A stretch of 56,332 bases of DNA from Kribbella turkmenica. GTDB taxonomy: Bacteria; Actinomycetota; Actinomycetes; Propionibacteriales; Kribbellaceae. The DNA lies in the NCBI RefSeq assembly GCF_004348725.1, contig NZ_SMKR01000023.1, positions 1 through 56,332 of the forward strand, in the 5' to 3' direction. The notes below the pieces were generated by a model, which saw only the letters and a list, made by a program, of their open reading frames with translations, was not told the DNA's origin and ran no database searches. The position numbers and the translations under genes were made by a program. Numbering within the stretch: the stretch's first letter is position 1; the number at the start of each line of letters is the position of its first letter. Below, piece by piece: positions 7,857 to 16,288 of the stretch.

Positions 7857-10232
7857 TCAGCCTCGGAGGAACGTGGCCGTGTGGGTGGCGCCGCGCGAGC
7901 CGTCGACCGCGATGTCCAGGATCAGTTGCCTGCCGGTCGCGACGACGGTGACGGTGTCGTCGGCTGTCGACAATCGACGGATGTGTTTGTCGACACTCAG
8001 ACGAAGCGTCTGGACGGTGCGACTCGGATCGGACACGGCGACGGTGACCGTGCGGCCTTCGGTGCCGACGACGACGGACGCCGGGCCGGACGCGGTGATC
8101 CCACCGGCCGATCCCGCGGTCCAGAAGTTGGCCATCGTCAGGTGATCGCGACCCGAGCGGATCGCCTGGACTTCGTCCGTGTTCGCCAGCACGGTGACAC
8201 CAGGATCCGCAGCGCGCTCCGCCGTCCGCCAAGTGCTTGCCCCAGGCAACAGGATGTAGGCGTAGCCGCCGACCTCCGTGCCGTGCTCGACGACCAGCGA
8301 CGCGTACCGCCGGGTGTACGGCGTCGTCGACCCCGCCGTGTCGTTGCCGGTGTTGATCTCCCGCCATGTCCCGGTGCGGTCCTCACGCCGGGCACGCACC
8401 TTCCCGCCGCTCGGGAACACGTATCCACCGACGCCCTCCAGGTGCGCCCAGCGCGGGTCGTCGTACGACCCGTCCCCCGGCTGCGTGACGCCGTCGACCA
8501 CGAGGGCCGCCGTTCCGTCCGCGTGCAGGTTGCGGTTCTCGACCACGGTCTCGACCGGGTAGCCGTCGGTGCCGGCGATCCCGGCGCCCAGGGCAACGAT
8601 CGAGTCCGCGAGGCAGAACCACGACTTCCGGGCCTGCAACGTCTTGTCGTGGTTGATCAGGTGCATGCCCACGGCACCGGTTTCGTTCCGGTACGAGGCG
8701 CCGCCGGCCCAGTCGGCGTACGCCGCGATCGTCCCGGTGCCGCCGCCGGTTCCGTGCGGCTGGCGGGGTTTCGTGCTGACCGTCGTACCGGGCAGGCGCT
8801 GCGCGTCGACGGTCGGCCAGTACGCGTCGTAGAACTGGGCGTGGTCGTCGTTGTAGAGGTACGTCATGCCGTCGCCGACGTACCAGCCACGGAGGTTCTC
8901 GCCGTTGCCCCACTCGTAGCGGGCCATCCGCTTGGACGACATCGCGATCGCGAACGTCCAGCCGGGCCGGCGGTGCACGACGCGGTCCTGGTTGTAGAAC
9001 TGGAAGTGCGCGGGCGTGGCCGGCGCTGGACGTACGGCGTGATCGTCGAGAACCGCTTTGGCGCGGGAGATCTCCGGGATCGAGGCGCCGCTCAGGTAGT
9101 CGGCGAGGCGGTCGCGGGTGATCCAGCCTTTGGCCAGCGCCCGATAGCGGCTCGCGTACGGTTCGGCGACACCGCCGGCCAGCAGGAGCACGCTCGAGGT
9201 GGTGCCGTGGCCGTGGCGATGGTCACCGGCCCGTTCGCGGGAGATCGCCCGGCCGGAGACGCAGTCCATCATCAGATTGTCGACAATGAACGGCGCGAAG
9301 CTCGCCTCGACCGCGTCGAGGATGACGGCGCGGTTCGGGTCGGTGATCTGCCAGGTCGAGGCGCCGAGCAGGGAGAACAGGTTCGCCACGCCGCCGAGCG
9401 CGACGTTGCCGTAGGTGCCGACGTACGCGAGGTTTCCGTGCTGGACGAACGAGCCGTCGCGGTAGAAGCCGTCGCCACTGGTGACGTAGGTGAAGACGCT
9501 GTTCTTCCCCGCCTGCGCGACGTCACTCAGGGCGTCACGGCCGGCGGCGATCTTGTCGGCGGACTTGCCGACGATGCCGCGCAGCGCGACGATCAACGCC
9601 TTGTCGACGCGGTTGGCGCCGGTCTCCCGCAGGTTCGGCGAGTTGGTCCGGCGGTTCGGGTTGGGTACGAAGCGGTCGACGGCTCTCAGGTAGGACGCCA
9701 GTTGACCTGCGGTCAGGGCGTCGTACGCGAGGACGCAGGTGTCGAGCAGGGCTCGTGGTGCGCCGATCTCCCAGAACCACCAGTTGCCGGTCTCCGGGAG
9801 GGTCTCGTTGTAGGCGCGCCGGTTGAGGAAGTCGAGCGCGCCCGCGAGTCGGTCGGCCGGGTCGGTCGTAAGTGTGGTGCCGGGGGTCGCGCGGGCCAGC
9901 GCGATCGTCTTCAGCCTGGTGTAGCTGATGGAGAAGTTCCCCGAGGTGGAACTGAGCGGGAGGTCCGGCCAGAGGGCGGTCCGGTCGGCGTCGATGATGA
10001 GATTGTCGACAAACTGCTGCGCCTGGGCGGTCAGCCTGGTCAGCGCGTCGCGGTACGCGGGATCGGTCGGGTCAAACGCGCCGCCGGTGTTCAGCGCGGC
10101 CCACCGGTCGCGCAGTACGTCGAACTCGTCGGCCGCTGCTGCGGGCCGGTTCGTGGGCAGACCGGTCGCGGCGAGAGCGGCGGCGGCGAGCCCGGCCTGG
10201 ATCACCACGCGTCGACTGACGAAGGGCGGCAT
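7857..10232 (-). CDS. secreted polysaccharide lyase family 8 (hyaluronate/chondroitin/xanthan lyase type)
   Basis: The 791-residue enzyme has a twin-arginine signal (SRRVVIQAGLAAAAL, cleavage near residue 34) and PL8 architecture: an alpha-helical N-terminal half and beta-rich C-terminal domains. Catalytic residues are visible by alignment to the family: Asn207 in TGANRVD, His265 and Tyr274 in DGSFVQHGNLAYVGTYG, and Arg328 in SGRAISRE. The PL8 signature NGENLRGWYVGDGMTYLYN is present. PL8 enzymes cleave uronate-containing glycans by beta-elimination, leaving unsaturated uronic ends; the exact substrate cannot be read from sequence. GAGGAG precedes the ATG. A LacI-type operator and a direct-repeat promoter region lie upstream. 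It may feed KduI/KduD at 47.6-49.2 kb. Confidence 0.92.
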   Translation of the reverse strand: MPPFVSRRVVIQAGLAAAALAATGLPTNRPAAAADEFDVLRDRWAALNTGGAFDPTDPAYRDALTRLTAQAQQFVDNLIIDADRTALWPDLPLSSTSGNFSISYTRLKTIALARATPGTTLTTDPADRLAGALDFLNRRAYNETLPETGNWWFWEIGAPRALLDTCVLAYDALTAGQLASYLRAVDRFVPNPNRRTNSPNLRETGANRVDKALIVALRGIVGKSADKIAAGRDALSDVAQAGKNSVFTYVTSGDGFYRDGSFVQHGNLAYVGTYGNVALGGVANLFSLLGASTWQITDPNRAVILDAVEASFAPFIVDNLMMDCVSGRAISRERAGDHRHGHGTTSSVLLLAGGVAEPYASRYRALAKGWITRDRLADYLSGASIPEISRAKAVLDDHAVRPAPATPAHFQFYNQDRVVHRRPGWTFAIAMSSKRMARYEWGNGENLRGWYVGDGMTYLYNDDHAQFYDAYWPTVDAQRLPGTTVSTKPRQPHGTGGGTGTIAAYADWAGGASYRNETGAVGMHLINHDKTLQARKSWFCLADSIVALGAGIAGTDGYPVETVVENRNLHADGTAALVVDGVTQPGDGSYDDPRWAHLEGVGGYVFPSGGKVRARREDRTGTWREINTGNDTAGSTTPYTRRYASLVVEHGTEVGGYAYILLPGASTWRTAERAADPGVTVLANTDEVQAIRSGRDHLTMANFWTAGSAGGITASGPASVVVGTEGRTVTVAVSDPSRTVQTLRLSVDKHIRRLSTADDTVTVVATGRQLILDIAVDGSRGATHTATFLRG

Positions 10233-10256
10233 CGCAACTCCTCGGGGCGGTGGGCA

Positions 10257-10268
10257 GTAAACGCTTAC
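10257..10268. promoter_or_regulatory. LacI-type operator upstream of PL8 lyase
   Basis: On the plus strand the sequence is GTAAACGCTTAC, a near-perfect palindrome with a central CG. It lies 24 nt upstream of the lyase ATG. A TTGACG-like -35 lies further upstream at 10298-10303 on the minus strand. The core differs from those of the other LacI-like sites in the window, so a different LacI protein probably binds here. Confidence 0.6.
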
Positions 10269-10314
10269 CGCACAGCTTTCACGATGCGCACAACGGTCGT
10301 CAACACGTCATTGC

Positions 10315-10333
10315 GATCACTTCTGATCACTTC
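10315..10333. promoter_or_regulatory. 10-nt-period direct repeat in PL8 promoter
   Basis: GATCACTTC occurs at 10315-10323 and again at 10325-10333, one helical turn apart. The pair sits upstream of the putative -35 (TTGACG, 10298-10303 on the minus strand) of the lyase gene. The placement suits an activator or sensory regulator, which is inference. Confidence 0.4.
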
Positions 10334-10443
10334 ATGTCCTGACTTGTACCCCGCAGCCAACGCGCAACGGGACTGGTCTGCCGGTCCAGCTCCGCCGAGG
10401 CACCAGCCGAGCCGAACCCGGACACCCGTCGCTCGACGCCGGC

Positions 10444-11655
10444 TCAGGGCAGGAGGTCGCGGACTACCGCGTCGGCCAGGAGCCGGCCTCGGCCGGTGAG
10501 GACCAGGTGGTTGCCGGCGAGGGTGGCGAGACCGTTGGCGATGATCTGCTGTGCGGCGGTGCGGCCGGGGATGTCGAGCACGTCGAGGGGGAGGCCGGCC
10601 GACAGGCGGATCTCCAGCAGGACGCGCTCGATGCGCCGGGTCTCGGGGTCGAGGGCTTCGCGGGCGTGGGCCGGGCTGTCGCCGGCGTTGAGGCGTTCGG
10701 CGTACACGGTGGGGTGCTTGACGTTCCACCAACGGATGCCGCCGACGTGGCTGTGAGCACCGGGGCCGATCCCCCACCAGGTGTCGCCGCGCCAGTAGAG
10801 CTCGTTGTGCCGGCAGCGTGCGTCCTCGGTGCGGGCCCAGTTCGAGACCTCGTACCACTGCAGTCCGTGCGCGGACAGCATCTCGTCCGCGAGCACGTAC
10901 TTGTCCGCGAGGTCGTCGTCGTCCGGCATCGGCAGCTCGCCCCGGCGGATCCGGCGGGCCAATTGGGTGCCGTCCTCGACGATCAGCGCGTAGGCGCTGA
11001 CATGGTCCGGATCGGCCGACAGCGCGGACTCCAGCGACGCCCGCCAGTCGTCGAGCGACTCCCCCGGCGTCCCGTAGATCAGATCCAGGTTCACGTGCTC
11101 GAACCCGGCCGCGGTCGCCTCCTTGACGGCCTGCAGCGCCCGTCCCGGCGTGTGCTGGCGATCGAGGATCCGCAGCACGTGCGACGACGCGCTCTGCATC
11201 CCGAAGCTCACCCGCGTGAACCCCGCCTCGAGCAAGCCCTCGAGGTACGCCGGATCCACCGACTCCGGATTCGCCTCGGTCGTCACCTCGGCATCCGGCG
11301 CCAACCCGAACTCGTCGCGTACGGCGGCCAGCATCCGGCCGAGGTCCGCCGCCGGCAGCAGAGTCGGCGTTCCGCCCCCGAAGAACACCGTCTCCACCGG
11401 CCGGTCGAGCCCGCCGAGCACCCGCCGCGCCATCCGGACCTCGCGCACCGCGGTCTCGGCGTACGACGCCTGGGAACCGCCACCGCCGAGTTCCTTCGCC
11501 GTGTAGGTGTTGAAGTCGCAGTACCCGCAGCGCGAGGCACAGAACGGCACGTGCAGGTAGAACCCGAGCGGCCGCTCACCGGCTTCGCGGACGGCGGATT
11601 CCGGCAACGCCCCGTCCCGGGGCGCAACCTCCCCCTCGGGCAGTGTCGACGGCAC
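10444..11655 (-). CDS. hemW: HemW-type radical SAM heme chaperone
   Basis: The 403-residue protein carries the radical-SAM CX3CX2C cluster motif in HVPFCASRCGYCDFN (about residues 35-49). The HemW/HemN-like core follows (FFGGGTPTLL, TTEANPE, RVSFGMQS, HVNLDLIYGTPGE) and then the C-terminal HemW region. HemW binds a 4Fe-4S cluster and SAM and delivers heme to target proteins. It lacks the features of the true coproporphyrinogen dehydrogenase, although older annotations used that name. The start is a GTG; an ATG 8 nt upstream is out of frame. The gene usually follows lepA in actinobacteria, but here lepA is 42 kb away on the same strand. Confidence 0.9.
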   Translation of the reverse strand: MPSTLPEGEVAPRDGALPESAVREAGERPLGFYLHVPFCASRCGYCDFNTYTAKELGGGGSQASYAETAVREVRMARRVLGGLDRPVETVFFGGGTPTLLPAADLGRMLAAVRDEFGLAPDAEVTTEANPESVDPAYLEGLLEAGFTRVSFGMQSASSHVLRILDRQHTPGRALQAVKEATAAGFEHVNLDLIYGTPGESLDDWRASLESALSADPDHVSAYALIVEDGTQLARRIRRGELPMPDDDDLADKYVLADEMLSAHGLQWYEVSNWARTEDARCRHNELYWRGDTWWGIGPGAHSHVGGIRWWNVKHPTVYAERLNAGDSPAHAREALDPETRRIERVLLEIRLSAGLPLDVLDIPGRTAAQQIIANGLATLAGNHLVLTGRGRLLADAVVRDLLP

Positions 11656-11748
11656 CGCACCATCCTACGGACCTCCAACAACGCTCAGGCGGGCCGCGGG
11701 ACCGCAGTAGCCTGGCCATCGGTCGTACGCGAGGTGGAGGCTGGTGCT

Positions 11749-12225
11749 GTGTCGCCCGTTCGCCGGACTGTGAAGGTCTTGCTGCTGGACCAGGCGGATC
11801 GGCTGCTGCTGCTCCGGGGCGACGAGTACGCCGACGGCCACTCCATCTGGTTCCCGGTCGGCGGGGGGCTCGAGAACGGCGAGGACGCGGTCGCCGCGGC
11901 GCTTCGCGAGATCGACGAGGAGACCGGCTGCCGGGACGTGACGATCGGACCGGAGGTCTGGCGCCGACAGCACCTGTACTCCTGGCGTGGCACGCGGACC
12001 GACGTCCACGAACGCTGGTTCGTCGCCCGAACCTCTCACTTCACCCCGTCGACCCAGGCACTGAGCGACGAGGAGCAGACCTACATCACCGGCTTCCACT
12101 GGTGGACCGCCGGCGAACTGATCGCCACCACCGCCGAGGTCTTCCCGCCCGACCTCGGCACCCGCTTCCAAGCCTTCCTGCGCAGCGGCGCACCAGCAAC
12201 ACCCATCGACATCAGCCAGAAGTGA
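11749..12225 (+). CDS. Nudix hydrolase
   Basis: The 158-residue protein is a single Nudix domain. The box G-x5-E-x7-REUxEExGU is intact (GGGLENGEDAVAAALREI, then DEETG, about residues 39-61), giving the Mg-binding glutamates of the fold. Nudix enzymes hydrolyse nucleoside diphosphate derivatives; the substrate here is unknown. I chose the GTG at 11749 because GAGGTGGAGG ends 8 nt before it. The gene diverges from hemW with about 90 nt between the starts, and its 3' end is overlapped by a short antisense reading frame. Confidence 0.88.
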   Translation: MSPVRRTVKVLLLDQADRLLLLRGDEYADGHSIWFPVGGGLENGEDAVAAALREIDEETGCRDVTIGPEVWRRQHLYSWRGTRTDVHERWFVARTSHFTPSTQALSDEEQTYITGFHWWTAGELIATTAEVFPPDLGTRFQAFLRSGAPATPIDISQK

Positions 12226-12335
12226 CCACAGCTCCACCCGTGCAGGGTGGGCCGGTAGCCCAGCTCCTGGGTGTCGCCGTCGAGGGTGCGGCTTTCGAAC
12301 AGTTCGAGGCCGAAGTCGGCGGCGCCTGAAGACAC
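12081..12335 (-). other. short coding-like frame, possible gene remnant
   Basis: From a GTG at 12335 this 84-codon frame begins VSSGAADFGLELFESRTLDG and continues DTQELGYRPTLHGWSCGHFW. These first 40 codons lie outside the Nudix gene and show GC-rich third positions and a protein-like composition. The rest is antisense to the 3' end of the Nudix gene and looks non-coding. No Shine-Dalgarno sequence better than GAGGTCGAG is seen. I do not recognise the family. It could be a truncated gene or a small protein that ends inside the Nudix gene. Confidence 0.3.
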
Positions 12336-12355
12336 GGCTCGACCTCGGTCCGACC

Positions 12356-13141
12356 CTAGGAGGTGGCGCCGGTGTAGCGGCGTAGGCCGGCTTGCCAGGC
12401 GGTGGCGGCCAGCGCGGACAGGACGGTCGCGGCCAGGACGGCGCCGAGCAGGACTGGCCAGTGGGCTCCGCGGAGGAGGGTGGCGGAAGGCACGGAGGCG
12501 ATCAGGGCCATCGGGAAGACGTAGGTGAGGACCACCCGGAGTGGCCGGGTGAAGATGTCGGTCGGGTAGCGGCCCAGTTGCCACGCCGAGTGGTAGAAGA
12601 CGTCGAGCTGAAGCTTCGGCGCCCAGAAGGCCAAGCAGGCCAGGAGCACGCTGAGGGCCCACGTGACCACCAGCGCGGCCGCGACGAGCAGCAGGTAACC
12701 CAGGACACCAGCCGGGCCGGGACGTACGTCGGCGACCGCGATGCCCCAGCCGAGTACGCCGAGACCGGGGACCAACTGGATCAGCGTCAGCGGCGAGGAC
12801 AGCGACAGACTGGCCAGGAAGAGACTCGGTGCCGGCTGCAACAAGTAGCTGTCCAGCTTGCCGTTACGGATGCCGTTGTCCGGGAACCACGACAGGTTGG
12901 GGTCGACGAACGTACCGCGGAGCCCGGTGATCAACTGGTACGTGCCGATCAGGACGAGCGTCTCTGCCTTGGACCACCCGGCCAGGGTGTCGGCCTGGGT
13001 GAACACGATCAGCACCGGCGCCACCGCCGTGCCGAGACCGACGAAGGCCAGCAGGACGTCGAAGACGAGGTTGATCCGGAACGCCATGCTGCGCCGCAGT
13101 GACATCGAGAAGCTCGCGCCGAGCAGGTTCAGCAGCTTCAT
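12356..13141 (-). CDS. ABC-2 type transporter permease (second subunit)
   Basis: The 261-residue protein has six hydrophobic segments. It resembles the DUF990-type ABC-2 permeases, with FRINLVFDVLLAFVGL near the N-terminus, GKLDSYLLQP in the middle and a C-terminal WQAGLRRYTGA. It should form half of the membrane channel of an exporter with the partner permease just upstream. Its ATG overlaps the partner's stop codon (ATGA), so the two are translationally coupled. The transported compound is unknown; relatives of this arrangement export amphiphilic or toxic compounds. Confidence 0.85.
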   Translation of the reverse strand: MKLLNLLGASFSMSLRRSMAFRINLVFDVLLAFVGLGTAVAPVLIVFTQADTLAGWSKAETLVLIGTYQLITGLRGTFVDPNLSWFPDNGIRNGKLDSYLLQPAPSLFLASLSLSSPLTLIQLVPGLGVLGWGIAVADVRPGPAGVLGYLLLVAAALVVTWALSVLLACLAFWAPKLQLDVFYHSAWQLGRYPTDIFTRPLRVVLTYVFPMALIASVPSATLLRGAHWPVLLGAVLAATVLSALAATAWQAGLRRYTGATS

Positions 13142-13896
13142 GAGCCCACCGCCGTGTACCGCCGTACGCCGGCCCGCCAGAGCAGCCCGACCGCGGCGAG
13201 CAGGACCACCAGCCAGAAGAGCTGCAGGGCGAGCGCCGACCACACCGATCCGCCGTACGCCGCGAGCTCGGCCGGCAGACCGCTCATCGCGTAGAACGGC
13301 GACAACTCGGCCACCTGTCGCCAGAGGTCCGGCAGGAATCCGACCGGTGCCGCCGTACCGCCGAAGAGGAAGATCAGCGAGTGCCCGAAGCCGACCACCG
13401 CGTGCACGCGCTGGGTCCAGAAGGCTGTCATCGACAACAGGAATGTCAACAAGAAGACGAGCGCCGCGGCCAGGACCACGGCCGGCAGGCTGACCAGCAC
13501 CGACCGCCAGTCGAAGCCGGTGCCGAGCGAGAGACCGGTGAGCAGTACGACCGGCGCGCCGAGAAACGTGAGCCACGCGCGGATCGCCAGGTTCGCGCCC
13601 AGCACGCCGATCACGACCGGCTGCGGCCGGAGCAGTTCGTGGCTGATCGTGCCGTCGTAGATCCGCTCGGAGAACGTGTGCTGCTCGAACGACTCGGTCA
13701 TCAGCGTGACCAGGATGATCGCGACGTAGTACCGCGCGATGGTCGGATCGTCCGGATACACCGCCGACCAGACGAACAGCCCGATCAGCGGACCGATGAC
13801 GGCCTGGACGACGAGAGTCGCCAGGAACCACCAGGCACCGGACCACTCCAGCACCTCCTGGCGGATCCGGAATCCCAGCAGGACGAAGGTCCTCAC
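13138..13896 (-). CDS. ABC-2 type transporter permease (first subunit)
   Basis: This 252-residue membrane protein starts with a GTG (VRTFVLLGFRIRQEVLEW) and has about six transmembrane helices. Its loop SERIYDGTISHELLRPQP parallels the GKLDSYLLQP loop of the downstream permease, showing that the two are homologous subunits. It starts inside the ATPase stop (GTGA) and ends in the ATGA overlap with the second permease. The three genes therefore form one operon for a heteromeric ABC-2 exporter. Confidence 0.85.
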   Translation of the reverse strand: MRTFVLLGFRIRQEVLEWSGAWWFLATLVVQAVIGPLIGLFVWSAVYPDDPTIARYYVAIILVTLMTESFEQHTFSERIYDGTISHELLRPQPVVIGVLGANLAIRAWLTFLGAPVVLLTGLSLGTGFDWRSVLVSLPAVVLAAALVFLLTFLLSMTAFWTQRVHAVVGFGHSLIFLFGGTAAPVGFLPDLWRQVAELSPFYAMSGLPAELAAYGGSVWSALALQLFWLVVLLAAVGLLWRAGVRRYTAVGS

Positions 13897-14864
13897 CGCA
13901 GCCCCTCCCGGTACGCGCGGTCGATGACCTTCTCCAGCGGCGGTTCCTCGACCGCGAGATCCACGACTTCGAGCGACTGCAGCAACCGCGCCGTCGTCTG
14001 CGCGACCTCGTCCCGCGGCACCCGGAGGACCCACATCCCCTCCGACGACTCCACCACCTCCCCGACGTCGGGCGCCGGCCCGCCCCGGGCAGTGATCCGG
14101 ACGAGCTTGTACGGCGAGAGTCGTGCCGACAGTTCGGCGAGCGGCCCGTCGTACTCCACTCGTCCTCGGTCGATCAGGATCAGCCGCGGGCACAGCGACG
14201 CGACGTCGGCCATGTAGTGGCTGGTCAGCAGCACCGTCGCGCCGGTCTGGCTCACGTAGTCGGCGGCGAACTCGCGGATCTGGCCGGCCGCAGTCACGTC
14301 GAGACCGATCGTCGGCTCGTCGAGGAAGAGCACCTCCGGCCGGTAGATCAACGCCAGCGCGAGCCCGACCCGCATCCGCTCCCCCAGGCTCAGGGCGCGC
14401 AACTGCCGCTCCAGCAGAGGCGTCAGCCGCAGCAGTTCCTCCAGGACCTTCAGCGTGTCACCGAAGTCCGCCCGAGGTACGTCGTACAGGAGCCGCTGGT
14501 ACTCGAGGGAGTCCATCACCGTCAGTTCCTGCGAGCCGCCGACCGGCTGGCTCCCGCGGACGAACGCGATCCGCTTGAGGAACCCGGCCCGGCGCTGCCA
14601 CGGCACGGACTCCAGCACGCGGACGTCGCCGCCGGTCGGGTGCAGGATGCCGGACAGGATCTTCATCGTGGTCGTCTTGCCGGCGCCGTTCGGTCCGATG
14701 AAGCCGACGACCTCGCCCGGCGCGATCGCGAACGAGATGTCGTCGAGCGCCTGCACCTCGCGGTACTCACGCCGAACCAGTGAACCGAACGCCGCCCGGA
14801 GCCCCGGCTTCCGGACCGGTGCGCGGAAGGACATGGACAGGCCGGCCACCTCGATCGCAGTCAT
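13893..14864 (-). CDS. ABC-2 transporter ATP-binding protein
   Basis: The 323-residue ATPase shows Walker A GPNGAGKTTTMK (about residues 53-64), signature LSLGERMRVG, Walker B VLFLDEPTIGLD and the switch His in LLTSHYMAD. After the nucleotide-binding domain there is a C-terminal extension of about 90 residues typical of ABC-2 exporters of this type. It energises the two permeases encoded immediately downstream. The ATG at 14864 begins MTAIEVAGLSMSF; the frame is open further upstream, but that part is antisense to the divergent WYL gene and looks non-coding. Confidence 0.9.
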   Translation of the reverse strand: MTAIEVAGLSMSFRAPVRKPGLRAAFGSLVRREYREVQALDDISFAIAPGEVVGFIGPNGAGKTTTMKILSGILHPTGGDVRVLESVPWQRRAGFLKRIAFVRGSQPVGGSQELTVMDSLEYQRLLYDVPRADFGDTLKVLEELLRLTPLLERQLRALSLGERMRVGLALALIYRPEVLFLDEPTIGLDVTAAGQIREFAADYVSQTGATVLLTSHYMADVASLCPRLILIDRGRVEYDGPLAELSARLSPYKLVRITARGGPAPDVGEVVESSEGMWVLRVPRDEVAQTTARLLQSLEVVDLAVEEPPLEKVIDRAYREGLR

Positions 14865-14926
14865 GACCACGACCGTAGGAGGTAAAGACGCCAGCTGATG
14901 GCTTGTTTTCCTGGCACACTCGAACC

Positions 14927-15859
14927 GTGCGTGCCGAACGGCTTCTCCGGCTCCTGCTGCGGTTGCAGACCCGCGGGCAGTCGACGGTGAACGAGCTCGC
15001 GCAGCACCTGGAGGTCTCACCCCGCACGGTCCAGCGCGACCTCGACGCGCTCAGCCTCGCCGGGGTGCCGGTGTACTCGGTCCGTGGCCGGCGCGGCGGA
15101 TGGGCGTTGCTGCCGGACTACCGAACCCGGCTCACCGGGCTCGCGCCGGCGGAGGTGATGTCGGTGTTCGTCGGTGCGACTGCGCACGTGCTCGCCGACC
15201 TCGGCATGGACGCGTCCAGCGATCTGGCGATGTCGAAGCTGATCGCAGCCCTGCCGGAGAGCGCCCGGCGCGACGCCGAGTACGCGCGGCAGCGACTCCT
15301 GATCGATCACGCCGGCTGGGACGACCGCCGGGAGGCGCCGCGCTGGCTGGACCTCTGCCGGCAGGCCATCTGGGAGGAACGGCGGATCGCGATCACCTAC
15401 CGGGATCCGGCGGAGTCGTTCGAGGTCGAGCCGCTCGGCCTGGTCGCCAAGAGCCGGACCTGGTACCTGGTCGCGAGCCGGCCCGACGGCACCTCCCGGA
15501 CCTATCGGCTGAGCCGGGTGACGTCCGCCGTGCTGACCGGCACGACGTTCTCGCGACCGGCCGATTTCGATCTGTCCGCCTACTGGGCCGAGGCGCAGAA
15601 GCACTTCCTGGCCACGCGGCCGTCGTACCCGATCGCGCTTCGTGTGCGCGACCGCGCCGTACTGCGCTTCCGGCCGACCGCGCCCCCGCTGCCCGACACG
15701 GACGGCTGGTTCATCGTGCACACCGACCTCGAGAACGTGAGCGAGGCCTGCGCGGCCGTCCTGGCCCAGGCCGGCGACGCGCAGGTGCTGGCTCCGCCGG
15801 AGCTCGCCGACAAGGTCCACCGGGCCGCGCGTGAGATCCTCGCCGGCCACCTGCCCTGA
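14927..15859 (+). CDS. WYL-domain transcriptional regulator
   Basis: The 310-residue protein has an N-terminal DeoR-like winged helix-turn-helix (AERLLRLLLRLQTRGQSTVN, then EVSPRTVQRDLDAL). A central WYL domain follows (RIAITYRD...VEPLGLVAKSRTWYLVA...RTYRLSRV) and then a C-terminal WCX-like part. Such proteins regulate adjacent genes in response to ligands, nucleic acid ends or stress. It diverges from the ABC-2 exporter operon with 62 nt between the starts, so it is the likely regulator of that exporter. The GTG at 14927 is preferred over an upstream TTG because family members begin with RAERL-like sequence. Confidence 0.88.
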   Translation: MRAERLLRLLLRLQTRGQSTVNELAQHLEVSPRTVQRDLDALSLAGVPVYSVRGRRGGWALLPDYRTRLTGLAPAEVMSVFVGATAHVLADLGMDASSDLAMSKLIAALPESARRDAEYARQRLLIDHAGWDDRREAPRWLDLCRQAIWEERRIAITYRDPAESFEVEPLGLVAKSRTWYLVASRPDGTSRTYRLSRVTSAVLTGTTFSRPADFDLSAYWAEAQKHFLATRPSYPIALRVRDRAVLRFRPTAPPLPDTDGWFIVHTDLENVSEACAAVLAQAGDAQVLAPPELADKVHRAAREILAGHLP

Positions 15860-15884
15860 CCGCACCAGGGCCGGCGGCCCCCGA

Positions 15885-16256
15885 CTACGGTGGGCGGGAG
15901 TCGTACGTGTCTCGGGCCGCAAGGACCTCTTCGATGTGTTCCTCGGCTCAGCGACCGAGGGCCTGGAGCGGAACGTGCAACGTCCGGCCGAGGGCGGTCA
16001 GCTCGTACTCCACCCTGGGCGGCATCTCGGCGTACACGTGCCGTTCGACCAGGCCGTCACGCTCCAGGTCGCGCAGCGTCTCGGTGAGGACCTTGCCACT
16101 GATGCCCTCGACCTCGGCGCGGAGATCACCGAACCGCCTCCGGCCGTCGCTGAGCACGATCACCACCATCGCCGTCCACTTGTTCGCGATCCGGGCCAGT
16201 GACGTCCGGGACGGGCAGCTCTCCAGGAGCACGTCGAACGCCGGGTGCCGGGCCAT
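15885..16256 (-). pseudogene. HxlR-family regulator interrupted by TGA
   Basis: The first 102 codons encode a good HxlR winged helix-turn-helix protein: CPSRTSLARIANKWTAMVVI, RRFGDLRAEVEGISGKVLTE, DLERDGLVERHVYAEMPPRV and YELTALGRTL. The frame stops at TGA (15948-15950) right after LQALGR. Read past the TGA in the same frame it continues AEEHIEEVLAARDTYDSRPP and ends at TAG (15885-15887). HxlR proteins normally read AL.RWAEEHI..VL.AR here, so the TGA stands where TGG for Trp is expected. A nonsense mutation or sequencing error explains this better than a natural end. The truncated protein would lose its dimerisation helix. It is co-oriented with the SnoaL-like gene, 32 nt downstream of it. 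Confidence 0.7.
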
Positions 16257-16288
16257 GACCACATCCGATCAGGTCGCACCGACAGTTC

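Noticed and set aside
10507..11748. Long plus-strand open frame leading into the Nudix gene
   Set aside because: It is antisense to hemW and Arg/Gly/His-rich, as expected of a shadow in GC-rich DNA. Only the part from the GTG at 11749 is protein-like.
15948..15950. TGA recoding as selenocysteine or a tryptophan-TGA genetic code
   Set aside because: Many other genes in the window end at TGA, and HxlR proteins do not use selenocysteine. A nonsense change or sequencing error is simpler.
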